A stretch of 64,000 nt of DNA from Bacteroidota bacterium (GTDB taxonomy: Bacteria; Bacteroidota; Bacteroidia; NORP154), in contig JACZWC010000003.1 of assembly GCA_022572355.1 (NCBI GenBank), positions 62,001 to 126,000 on the forward strand, read 5' to 3'. This document shows, in pieces, positions 46,730 through 55,171 of this stretch. The stretch's first letter is position 1. Every line of letters starts with the position of its first letter. The notes beneath the pieces were generated by a model that was not told the DNA's origin, did not search any database, and was given only the letters and a program-made list of their open reading frames with translations. A program made the translations under genes and the position numbers.

Positions 46730-49700
46730 ATGAGAAGTACGCTGATAGCCATATTGATCTCAATCCCCGCCCTTCTGGCCGCCCAACAGTATAATTTTAT
46801 CAATTATTCTATTGAAGAAGGACTGGCGCAGTCTCAGGTAGAGGATATTATTCAAGATAACAAGGGTTATTTATGGATCGCCACATTAGGTGGAATAAGC
46901 CGTTTTGATGGAAAAGAGTTCATCAGTTATTCAACATCAGATGGATTACTCGATAATCAGATCAATTGCATTACCCAATCTCAAGACGGGATCCTTTGGA
47001 TTGGCACTCTGGGAGGAATTATCAGATATGATGGTAGGGTTTTTATCAACTTTCCGTTGAATACAGAGCACTCAAGCTACAATGTAGTCTGCATTACCGA
47101 AGACAGATCAGGAAACCTCTGGCTGGGAACCGATGGAGGAGGAATTTGCAAATTCAATATCTCAGGAACTGAAGCGGAAAAATATCACCTGGAATATTTC
47201 GACACTGACCAGGGGTTACAGAGTAATAAAGTTCGCGCCCTGCTGATTGATCAGGGTGGAAAACTGATAGCGGGAACAAGAAAGGGCCTCTCAATCTTTA
47301 AGTCAGGTAGTTGGCACCCGATTGACATTAACGGATTTGGAACACTAAATATCAGTGATTTGGCAATGGATCCATCAGGGTCAATATGGATCAGCACTTA
47401 TGGTAATGGCATTATAAATTATAGGATCAACAAAGTCAATGATGATCAGGTATCCATTTTACAAATAAACATGGATCAGGGGCTGATCAGTGATTGGATA
47501 AGATCGATAATCATAGATAGGAAGGGAGCTCTTTGGATTTCCACTAAAAACGGTGTTAGCAAAGTTTCAAGTTCTTCTGAATTTGCTCTGAGCGATTTAG
47601 AAATCTCAAATCTTACCTCGCAGCAAGGCATGCCATCACACAACATAAAATGCATATTCGAGGATCGGGAAGGCAACCTTTGGATGGGTACGGACGGAAA
47701 AGGTATTCTCAGCTTTACAGGAGAGTCATTTGTTAGCTATACCAAGAAAGACGGCTTACTCAGTGACCTGGTAATGTCCATTGTAGAAGATAACGATAAT
47801 AATCTTTGGTTTTCAACCTACGGAAGTGGAATTAGCAAATATGATGGCAGTGTGTTCCACTCTTTCACAATTAAGGACGGTATTGGTAACAACACGGTAT
47901 GGGCCAGCATGAAGGATAAGGATGGTAACCTTTGGTTTGGAACATCTGATGGCATCTGTATTTATAGCAACGATAAGTTCACAACTCTAAATACACAACA
48001 TGGCCTGATTTCAAAGAAAGTCACCTCGATAATTCAAGCACGGGATGCTTCCATTTGGATAGGTACATCAGAAGGAGTGTCACATTACTCGGATGGTGAA
48101 TTTGTAAACTATTCTATGGAACAAGGATTTGAAGGAAAAAATGTTCGATCAATACTTGAAGCTGTGAATGGAACTGTGTGGTTTGGAACATCTGATGGAC
48201 TCCACAGTTATGATGGTTCAACGTTTGTGAAATATACCGAAGAAGATGGGTTATCCAATAATACTGTTTATACAATTCTTGAGGACTCAAAGGGTACTTT
48301 GTGGATGGGAACGAAAAACGGCATAACGCACTTCAGCAACAATAAGTTCGAGACCATCATTATTGAGAAAAACTTCAGGGCTAATTTTATCAATTTTCTT
48401 GTATTTGATAGTGAAGAAAACCTCTGGGCAGGAACAAATAATGGAATTTATAGCATTGACATCAATGAGCTGGATGAAAATGGCAAACCCAAGATGGTGC
48501 ATTACACAAATTGGGAAGGAATCAATAGCCTTGAAACCAACTTGAATGGATGCTACTTAGACAAACAAAACAATTTGTGGTTCTGCACCAGTGAAGGAGT
48601 TGTAAAATACGACGCATCAAAAACGAAAACCTCATCCGAAAATTCGAAACCAATCATCAATATTGCAGAGGTAAGTCTGTTTTTGGAAAAAACAGATTGG
48701 ACCAAATATACGAGTGATTTCAACAGAGCCACTGGCCTTCCGGAAAATTTAGATCTTAAGCACAATCAAAACCACCTTACTTTTCATTTCACCGGAATAA
48801 GCCATTCAAACCCAGATAAAGTCAATTATAGATTTATTCTTGAGAATTTTGATAATGATTGGTCTCCGGTATCAAAGTCGAGTACAGCGACATATTCAAA
48901 TCTTCCACCGGGAACTTATACGTTTAAAGTAATTGCCAACAATAAGTATGGTAACTGGAGTGAAACGCCATCTGAAATAAGTTTCATCATTTCTCCACCA
49001 TTTTGGATGACATGGTGGTTTTATCTGCTATCGGCAATTGCAACAGCATTGATATCGGTTGGAATTTACAATTGGAGAATGAGTGTGATCAGGAGAAAGA
49101 TGCTTACCAAACGAGTAATTCAAAAATCTAAGATGTTGGTTTTGGAACAAAAAGCCCTCAATGCGAGCATGAACCGGCATTTTATATTCAATGCATTGAA
49201 CTCCATTCAATATTACATCAACAAAGAGGATAAAAAATCGGCTAATAATTACCTGACAAACTTTGCCAAACTGATTAGAAAAAACCTGGATGATGCTCAG
49301 AGTAGTTTGATAAGCTTATCAGATGAACTGGAAAGATTAGAGCTCTACCTGTCATTGGAAAACATGCGCTTTAAAAATAAATTCGACTACGAAATCAATG
49401 TGGACAAGGACTTGGATCCATCTGTTATTAAAATACCTTCAATGTTGCTTCAGCCCTTTGTAGAAAACAGCATCTGGCATGGAATCCTGCCTATGGATAA
49501 AAAAGGCATCGTATCCATAAACATAGTTAAAGGAGAAAACGAAGAACTCAAATTACAAATTGAAGACAACGGCATTGGGGTTGATACAAGTATAAGAAGA
49601 AAGGCAAATCAAAGAAAAGACCACACGTCCAAGGGAACTCAGATAACCAGGGGACGAATTGAACTGATGAAAAAAATGTCCAAAAAGAAAATTACCATCG

Positions 49701-49783
49701 AAGGACCGGATGAAATAAAAGATGAACACAATGTTACAAGCGGTACAAAAGTAGAAATCACATTACCAATTAATTACAACTAG
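46730..49783 (+). CDS. Two-component propeller sensor histidine kinase (LytS-type)
   Basis: A 1017-residue membrane sensor. A signal peptide (ending LLAAQ) is followed by a dozen or so two-component-propeller repeats of the form LWIGTxxGxxxYDG (residues 25-640). A Y_Y_Y domain follows (about 677-745, SNLPPGTYTFKVIANN), then one membrane helix (about 757-780). The cytoplasmic His-kinase domain has phospho-accepting His817 in RHFIFNALNSI and the ATP-binding QPFVENSIWHGI, EDNGIGVD and a glycine loop. Similar sensors in Bacteroidota often detect glycans or envelope signals. Two bases separate it from the Asp-Gly lipoprotein gene. Partner regulators flank it on both sides. Confidence 0.93.
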   Translation: MRSTLIAILISIPALLAAQQYNFINYSIEEGLAQSQVEDIIQDNKGYLWIATLGGISRFDGKEFISYSTSDGLLDNQINCITQSQDGILWIGTLGGIIRYDGRVFINFPLNTEHSSYNVVCITEDRSGNLWLGTDGGGICKFNISGTEAEKYHLEYFDTDQGLQSNKVRALLIDQGGKLIAGTRKGLSIFKSGSWHPIDINGFGTLNISDLAMDPSGSIWISTYGNGIINYRINKVNDDQVSILQINMDQGLISDWIRSIIIDRKGALWISTKNGVSKVSSSSEFALSDLEISNLTSQQGMPSHNIKCIFEDREGNLWMGTDGKGILSFTGESFVSYTKKDGLLSDLVMSIVEDNDNNLWFSTYGSGISKYDGSVFHSFTIKDGIGNNTVWASMKDKDGNLWFGTSDGICIYSNDKFTTLNTQHGLISKKVTSIIQARDASIWIGTSEGVSHYSDGEFVNYSMEQGFEGKNVRSILEAVNGTVWFGTSDGLHSYDGSTFVKYTEEDGLSNNTVYTILEDSKGTLWMGTKNGITHFSNNKFETIIIEKNFRANFINFLVFDSEENLWAGTNNGIYSIDINELDENGKPKMVHYTNWEGINSLETNLNGCYLDKQNNLWFCTSEGVVKYDASKTKTSSENSKPIINIAEVSLFLEKTDWTKYTSDFNRATGLPENLDLKHNQNHLTFHFTGISHSNPDKVNYRFILENFDNDWSPVSKSSTATYSNLPPGTYTFKVIANNKYGNWSETPSEISFIISPPFWMTWWFYLLSAIATALISVGIYNWRMSVIRRKMLTKRVIQKSKMLVLEQKALNASMNRHFIFNALNSIQYYINKEDKKSANNYLTNFAKLIRKNLDDAQSSLISLSDELERLELYLSLENMRFKNKFDYEINVDKDLDPSVIKIPSMLLQPFVENSIWHGILPMDKKGIVSINIVKGENEELKLQIEDNGIGVDTSIRRKANQRKDHTSKGTQITRGRIELMKKMSKKKITIEGPDEIKDEHNVTSGTKVEITLPINYN

Positions 49784-49785
49784 AT

Positions 49786-50328
49786 ATGAAAGCAACGAAG
49801 AAAAGAATAACCGGAAATCTTAAGCTCTTAGGGTTGTTAGCCATTGCCTTGTGCATGGCCACGGTAACGGGATGTAAGAAACATGAAATCGTTGAGCCAA
49901 ACTCAAGGCATCAGTGCACGGAAGGCGAGGATAAGAATGAATCGACAGCACACAAGCGAAAGGCGTATTCTACGAATCCAAGTGATGATGAATCAGGTAC
50001 GGGTTTAAAGCCTAGCTCGGATGATAGGTTTCCTCCGGATAACACGATACCCGATCGGAATGGTGATGGCGATGACGGCGATGGTGATGGCGATTCTGGC
50101 TCTATAACTGATAAGGATGGAGACGACGGTGATGGCGATGGAGATTCTGGCCCTATTACTGATAAAGATGGAGACGATGGTGATGGCGATGGAGATTCTG
50201 GCCCTATTACCGATAAGGATGGAGACGACGGCGATGGAGATGGAGATGGAGAGAATAATCGAATTACAGACAAGGACGGGCAAGATTTCGACAAAGATGG
50301 AGAAAGCCCTAAGAGCAGTGGAAATTGA
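49786..50328 (+). CDS. Lipoprotein with Asp-Gly (DGDGDGD) repeats
   Basis: A 180-residue lipoprotein. The lipobox TVTGC marks lipidation at Cys30. After a polar linker come tandem 17-residue units ITDKDGDDGDGDGDSGP (51-base DNA period). The Asp/Gly pattern resembles calcium-binding loops (D-x-D-G-D), though no full EF-hand or dockerin helix is present. The protein is otherwise low complexity and no family is recognised. It is encoded between the sensor kinase (two bases away) and a LytTR regulator (38 bases on). I infer that it may be a sensor accessory or a target of the same system. Confidence 0.7.
   Translation: MKATKKRITGNLKLLGLLAIALCMATVTGCKKHEIVEPNSRHQCTEGEDKNESTAHKRKAYSTNPSDDESGTGLKPSSDDRFPPDNTIPDRNGDGDDGDGDGDSGSITDKDGDDGDGDGDSGPITDKDGDDGDGDGDSGPITDKDGDDGDGDGDGENNRITDKDGQDFDKDGESPKSSGN
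50104..50256 (+). repeat. Three tandem 51-bp repeats in the lipoprotein gene
   Basis: Units begin at 50104, 50155 and 50206; the first two are nearly identical and the third diverges at its end. A partial unit precedes the first. Such near-identical repeats are prone to copy-number change, always in frame because the period is a multiple of three. Confidence 0.8.
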
Positions 50329-50366
50329 TTGGGGAGGATTATTAACTATCGCATAAAAATCGAGTC

Positions 50367-51116
50367 ATGATTAAAGCACTTATAATAGATGATGAAGAAA
50401 ATGCCAGAGGAAATCTTCAGGTCCTTTTGCAAGATTATTGTGAAGAAGTATCTGTGGTAGCTATGCTTGACAATGTTACTGACGGACTGAAAGCGGCAAA
50501 GAAACACAAACCTGACCTCGTTTTTTTAGATATTGAAATGAATGGAGAAACAGGTTTTGATCTATTGTCAAGGATAGAGGAGATTGATTTTGATGTCGTA
50601 TTTACCACAGCCCACAGCGATTACGCGTTGAAGGCATTCAAATTCAATGCTTCTGATTACTTGCTAAAGCCAATAGATATTAATGATCTGATTAAAGCAG
50701 TAGCCAAAACCAGCAAAAGACTTGGAATTCAGCTTTCGAGGAATAAGATGGAGCAAATTATCAACCGCGCCCAGCAACCTAACGAAGTCTTCAACAAAAT
50801 TGGCCTACCAACGATAGACGGCCTGATTTTCGTGGAGAGAGACCATATCATCAGGTGCGAATCCGCTGACAATTACACAACTTTCTATCTCCATGATGGC
50901 AGTAAGATTATGGTATCAAAAACTATAAAGCACTTTGAAGAAATGCTCTCGGAATACAATTTCTTCAGAGTACATCAGTCTCACTTAATCAACCTCAGGC
51001 ATCTTAAACAGTATCACAAAGGAGAAGGTGGCTACGCGATAATGTCTGATGATTCTTCTGTTATCATATCGAGAAGGAAAAAAGAGGCCTTTTTGAGCGG
51101 TTTGTCGGCAGCATGA
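50367..51116 (+). CDS. LytTR-family response regulator (second)
   Basis: A 249-residue regulator built like the one at 45791. The receiver has LIIDDEE, phosphoacceptor Asp55 in LVFLDIEMNG, and Lys in YLLKPID. The LytTR domain has IIRCESADNYTTFYL and FFRVHQSHLINL. It is the final gene of the kinase-lipoprotein-regulator group. The two regulators share domain order but differ throughout, so this is not a recent tandem duplication. Confidence 0.93.
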   Translation: MIKALIIDDEENARGNLQVLLQDYCEEVSVVAMLDNVTDGLKAAKKHKPDLVFLDIEMNGETGFDLLSRIEEIDFDVVFTTAHSDYALKAFKFNASDYLLKPIDINDLIKAVAKTSKRLGIQLSRNKMEQIINRAQQPNEVFNKIGLPTIDGLIFVERDHIIRCESADNYTTFYLHDGSKIMVSKTIKHFEEMLSEYNFFRVHQSHLINLRHLKQYHKGEGGYAIMSDDSSVIISRRKKEAFLSGLSAA

Positions 51117-51237
51117 ATTTGTCGTCATAGCGGTCATAAATAAACAACCGCCGAATTCCAAGCCAATCCTACCACAAACATCCACGAGCAAACCAGTTTC
51201 TAATTTTCACTATTATTTCGCACGTGAATTTCGTTAA

Positions 51238-51270
51238 TTTGATAGGGATAATAATGTCCACTTATATCTG
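51238..51270 (+). promoter_or_regulatory. Promoter for the TonB receptor operon
   Basis: TTTG at 51238-51241, a 21-base spacer and TATATCTG at 51263-51270 (seven of eight consensus bases). The start would be near 51277, giving a leader of about 125 bases that contains the small ORF at 51286. The stretch from 51117 to 51237 shows no other recognisable signal. Confidence 0.5.
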
Positions 51271-51285
51271 TAAAATAAAGTTTGT

Positions 51286-51408
51286 ATGAAAAATGTATTA
51301 ATGCTTATATTTACGGCTCTTTTAAGAGGGGTTATACATTTGTTTGAGAAAGAATCACCACGATTGCTTTTCATAGAATCTAAAAAATATATTGACGATT
51401 ATGCTTAG
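51286..51408 (+). CDS. Possible 40-residue leader ORF before the TonB receptor
   Basis: An ATG-initiated ORF of 40 codons plus stop. It starts about nine bases after the predicted transcription start and ends by overlapping the receptor gene's first codons (stop at 51406-51408, receptor ATG at 51401). The product begins with a hydrophobic stretch, MKNVLMLIFTALL, then charged residues. Coding status is uncertain; it might be a leader peptide that couples or regulates receptor translation. No family is known. Confidence 0.3.
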   Translation: MKNVLMLIFTALLRGVIHLFEKESPRLLFIESKKYIDDYA

Positions 51409-54400
51409 AACATTCTATTCATCTCTATTGTTTTTTCTCTTGGTATCATCAGCTGCACTCGCGCAGGATGGTGCTTTGAAAGGAAAAGTACTTGACAAAG
51501 AAACTGGAGAGCCTATTCCATTCGCCAATATCATCGCTGAACGTGCCGGTAAACTCTTTGGAGGTGCAACCACAAATTTTGATGGACAGTATCAGATCAA
51601 ACCTTTACCGGCTGGAAGATATGATGTGAAGGTAACTTATGTTGGTTATAAGTCTATTTTGATGACTGATGTGATTATAACTCCTGATGCGATTACTTTT
51701 CAGACCCTAAAATTACAATCTTCGGTTTCGGAACTCGAGGTAGTGGAGATTATAGGTTATGAAATACCACTTATAAATCCTGATCAAACCCAATCTGGAG
51801 AAACGGTCACGAGAGCTGATATCGCCAGGATGCCTTCACGGGATGCCTTGGGTATAGCGGCCACTGTTGGTGGCGTTTTTCGTGGCGCTGACGGAATTAG
51901 TATTCGTGGTACGAGAAATGCATCGACTACGATTTACATCGATGGAGTTAAAGTTCGCGGCAGTGCTGGATTACCACAATCCGCAATTGAACAAGTAACG
52001 GTTGTAACAGGAGGCATACCGGCTAAGTACGGTGATGCAACCGGTGGAATTATTAGCATTACAACTAGAGGGCCTACGCCCAAATTCTACGGAGGATTAG
52101 AGTTGTTGAGTTCTGGCTTCTATGTTGGAAAAGACAAGGAAACCAACATCGGACTGGACGCCTATGGATATAACCTTTTTGGATTCAACATATCCGGGCC
52201 TTTACTCAAAATATGGGATAAAACTGACTCAGTAAAAAAACCCTTATTGAGTTACTTTATTGGAGGAGAATTAACGCATATTAAGGACAACAACCCGTCT
52301 GCGATAGGAATGTATTTTGTGAATGACGAAAAACTGGCAGAACTAAAAAAGACACCATTTCGTGCTTCTGGCACGAGTGCAGGAAATTTTGAAAATACAG
52401 AATACGTCAATCAAGGTGACCTTGAGTACTCTAAATACAGGAAAAACGCGGCTGGAACAGGTTTCAAGTTATCTGGAAAATTTGATGTTAGAACTGCACC
52501 AAAAATCAATTTGACTTTTGGTGGAAATTTGGACTGGGGTCAGGGTAGAGCCTTTAGCTGGGCGAATTCCATGTTCAATTACGATAACAACGGACGGTAT
52601 TCAAATACCACATGGAGAGCTTACGTGAGATTTACGCAGAAATTTGATTCTCCGGAAGAAGCCTTAGATGAAAATAACACCTCTTCTATAAAAAATGCAT
52701 TTTATACCTTGCATGTGGACTATTCTGAGGTGTTTGGCAGTTTTCAAGATGCCACTCACAGGGATAACTTATTCGACTATGGGTATGTAGGGAAATTTAC
52801 GACTTACACTATAAACACTTATACCCTCGGTTTCGATTCGGTATCCGGATATGGTGGCCTTATACACGACGCATTCTTTGACACACTCTATGAATTTACT
52901 CCATCAAGCATTAATCAGGATGCTTCGGATTATACGCAGAGCTTTTATGACCTTCAGACCGAACCGGTGTTAAATTACAACCAGGTGCTGGATGGCAGAG
53001 GACTACCAAACGGATTTCAACCTGGAGACCTTTCCGATCAAGTGTATAATATCTGGTTAAGCCCCGGAAGAATTTCGAATGGATATTCTTATTACAAACA
53101 AAATCAATTTAGGGTAATCGCTTCGGGTTCGGCTGACATCCTTGGCAACCACGAGATCTCAGCTGGTTTTGAATACGAGCAAAGAACTGACAGGGGTTAT
53201 AACGTGAATCCGGTGGGATTATGGAGACAAATGAGGCAACTGACCAATCTTCACATATCGCAATTAGATAAGAATAATCCTCAACCTCAATTTATTGATC
53301 TTAATGGAACGCCGACAACGGCGGATGATACGATCTACATCGGAGTTGTCGATTTCCCAAGAAGATTCGACGGGGCATCTCAGGCATTTTTTGATTTTAA
53401 TTTAAGGCAAAAATTGGGCCTTACAACTAATGGCCTCGATTGGATTGATTTAAATTCGCTTCCTCCAAGCACCTTTTCACTCGACATGTTCAGCCCGGAT
53501 GAGCTCCTTAACAATGGCGCTAGTTATGTGGGTTATTATGGTTATGATTATACGGGAAAGAAGTTAAAAACCAATCCCAGTTTGGATGATTTCTTCAACC
53601 AGGTTAGAACTGTTGAAGGTTACAACGGACCAACTATATATGATCGACCGGTGGGATCATACCAGCCCAATTACGTTGCTGGCTATATCCAAGACAAATT
53701 TGCGTTTAAAGACCTGATATTCAATTTGGGGATTAGGGTAGATCGCTTCGATGCAAACCAAAAAGTTCTTAAAGATCCATACCTTCTTTTCCCTGCAATT
53801 ACAGCCGGAGAAGTAAAAGCCGGTACTGATCGAGCCCATCTTTCTGACGCTGTACCTACCAGCATTGAAGACGACTATATAGTTTATGTAGACAACATTG
53901 CGAATCCTGGAAAAATAAAAGGTTATAGAAACGGTGATACCTGGTACAACTCAAGCGGAACTGAAATTCCAAATCCAACACCATTATTAGGCTCTTTTGG
54001 CATTCAACCATATCTGGTTGACAAAGACAAAACTGATTCACGACAAATTACATCAGAGGCATTTGAAGATTACAAGCCGCAAACTAATTTCATGCCTCGT
54101 ATTGCATTTTCTTTCCCAATATCGGATGAGGCATTGTTCTTTGCACACTACGACATCTTAACAAGAAGGCCTGAAACGGGAGGGAATTCTATTGAAAGGC
54201 TTGCTCCCTCTCAATACTTGTTTCTGGGAAGTCAAAGCAGGGTTGTTAACAACCCGAACCTGAAACCTTCTAAAACGGTCGATTACGAATTGGGATATCA
54301 GCAAAAACTGAATAATTATTCATCATTAAAACTCTCTGTTTTCTACAAAGAGATGAGGGATCAACTTGTTTATATCAGAGTTGTTGAGGCTTACCCGAAT

Positions 54401-55150
54401 AGTTACAATACCTGGGGTAACAAGGATTTTGGTACGGTTAAAGGACTGACCGTTGCCTATGATCTGAGAAGAAAAGGAAATGTTAGGATAAGAGCGAGTT
54501 ATACATTGCAGTTTGCAGATGGAACTGGGTCTGGTTCTGACATAGCTCTCAACGTTATTAGCTCCGGACAACCCAACCTGAAAACAATCAATGCCCTTGA
54601 TTGGGATCAGCGGCACAGAATTCAGACTTCCTTTGATTATCATTATAAAAAGGGCAAAGATTACAATGGCCCGGTCTGGTTTGACAAGAAAGTATTTGAA
54701 GAGGCTGGATTTAATATTATTCTGATAGGAGGGTCAGGACTTCCCTATAGCAAGCAAAGAAAGGTTACCCAGGAAGGTGCATTTGGCAGATCAAATTCTG
54801 TGCTTCTGGGAACTTTGAATGGCTCACGTTTGCCTTGGCAGATCAATGTGGATGCCCGGGTGGACAAGAACTTTGATCTGAAATGGGGAAAAGAAAACAA
54901 GAAAGCTGCATTCCTAACGGTTTATTTTCAGATACTCAATGTTTTAAATACTAAAAATATAGTAAGCGTGTATGAGGCAACCGGCAACCCGGATGATGAT
55001 GGATATTTGAGTGACCCAGGTTCACAAAATTCGATCGCCGGGTTAAATGATGAAGAATCATTCAGAATGCTGTATGCTTATAAGATCAATAATCCTTTCA
55101 ATTATAGTGTCCCAAGAAGGATTCGTCTTGGCTTGCAGCTTAACTTTTAA
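51401..55150 (+). CDS. TonB-dependent outer-membrane receptor with carboxypeptidase-like N-terminal domain
   Basis: A 1249-residue outer-membrane transporter. Signal peptide (ending ALAQ); carboxypeptidase-regulatory-like domain (residues 25-105, GKVLDKETGEPIPFANI); plug domain (about 120-225, with ISIRGTRNASTTIYIDGVKV and VVTGGIPAKYGDATGGIISI); and a large beta-barrel ending RIRLGLQLNF. Family members take up or handle large substrates using TonB energy. No SusD-like partner follows. Instead a very large T9SS cargo gene and a PorV-family gene follow, suggesting a role in export or surface assembly rather than glycan uptake. The ATG at 51401 is chosen over a TTG at 51392. Confidence 0.93.
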   Translation: MLRTFYSSLLFFLLVSSAALAQDGALKGKVLDKETGEPIPFANIIAERAGKLFGGATTNFDGQYQIKPLPAGRYDVKVTYVGYKSILMTDVIITPDAITFQTLKLQSSVSELEVVEIIGYEIPLINPDQTQSGETVTRADIARMPSRDALGIAATVGGVFRGADGISIRGTRNASTTIYIDGVKVRGSAGLPQSAIEQVTVVTGGIPAKYGDATGGIISITTRGPTPKFYGGLELLSSGFYVGKDKETNIGLDAYGYNLFGFNISGPLLKIWDKTDSVKKPLLSYFIGGELTHIKDNNPSAIGMYFVNDEKLAELKKTPFRASGTSAGNFENTEYVNQGDLEYSKYRKNAAGTGFKLSGKFDVRTAPKINLTFGGNLDWGQGRAFSWANSMFNYDNNGRYSNTTWRAYVRFTQKFDSPEEALDENNTSSIKNAFYTLHVDYSEVFGSFQDATHRDNLFDYGYVGKFTTYTINTYTLGFDSVSGYGGLIHDAFFDTLYEFTPSSINQDASDYTQSFYDLQTEPVLNYNQVLDGRGLPNGFQPGDLSDQVYNIWLSPGRISNGYSYYKQNQFRVIASGSADILGNHEISAGFEYEQRTDRGYNVNPVGLWRQMRQLTNLHISQLDKNNPQPQFIDLNGTPTTADDTIYIGVVDFPRRFDGASQAFFDFNLRQKLGLTTNGLDWIDLNSLPPSTFSLDMFSPDELLNNGASYVGYYGYDYTGKKLKTNPSLDDFFNQVRTVEGYNGPTIYDRPVGSYQPNYVAGYIQDKFAFKDLIFNLGIRVDRFDANQKVLKDPYLLFPAITAGEVKAGTDRAHLSDAVPTSIEDDYIVYVDNIANPGKIKGYRNGDTWYNSSGTEIPNPTPLLGSFGIQPYLVDKDKTDSRQITSEAFEDYKPQTNFMPRIAFSFPISDEALFFAHYDILTRRPETGGNSIERLAPSQYLFLGSQSRVVNNPNLKPSKTVDYELGYQQKLNNYSSLKLSVFYKEMRDQLVYIRVVEAYPNSYNTWGNKDFGTVKGLTVAYDLRRKGNVRIRASYTLQFADGTGSGSDIALNVISSGQPNLKTINALDWDQRHRIQTSFDYHYKKGKDYNGPVWFDKKVFEEAGFNIILIGGSGLPYSKQRKVTQEGAFGRSNSVLLGTLNGSRLPWQINVDARVDKNFDLKWGKENKKAAFLTVYFQILNVLNTKNIVSVYEATGNPDDDGYLSDPGSQNSIAGLNDEESFRMLYAYKINNPFNYSVPRRIRLGLQLNF

Positions 55151-55171
55151 TTGGAATTTCAAAACACGAAT

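Noticed and set aside
49911..50294. Long open frames on the minus strand and other plus frame over the lipoprotein gene
   Set aside because: They arise from the low-complexity Asp-Gly repeat codons and encode only Ser-Pro or Ile-rich repeats with no independent support.
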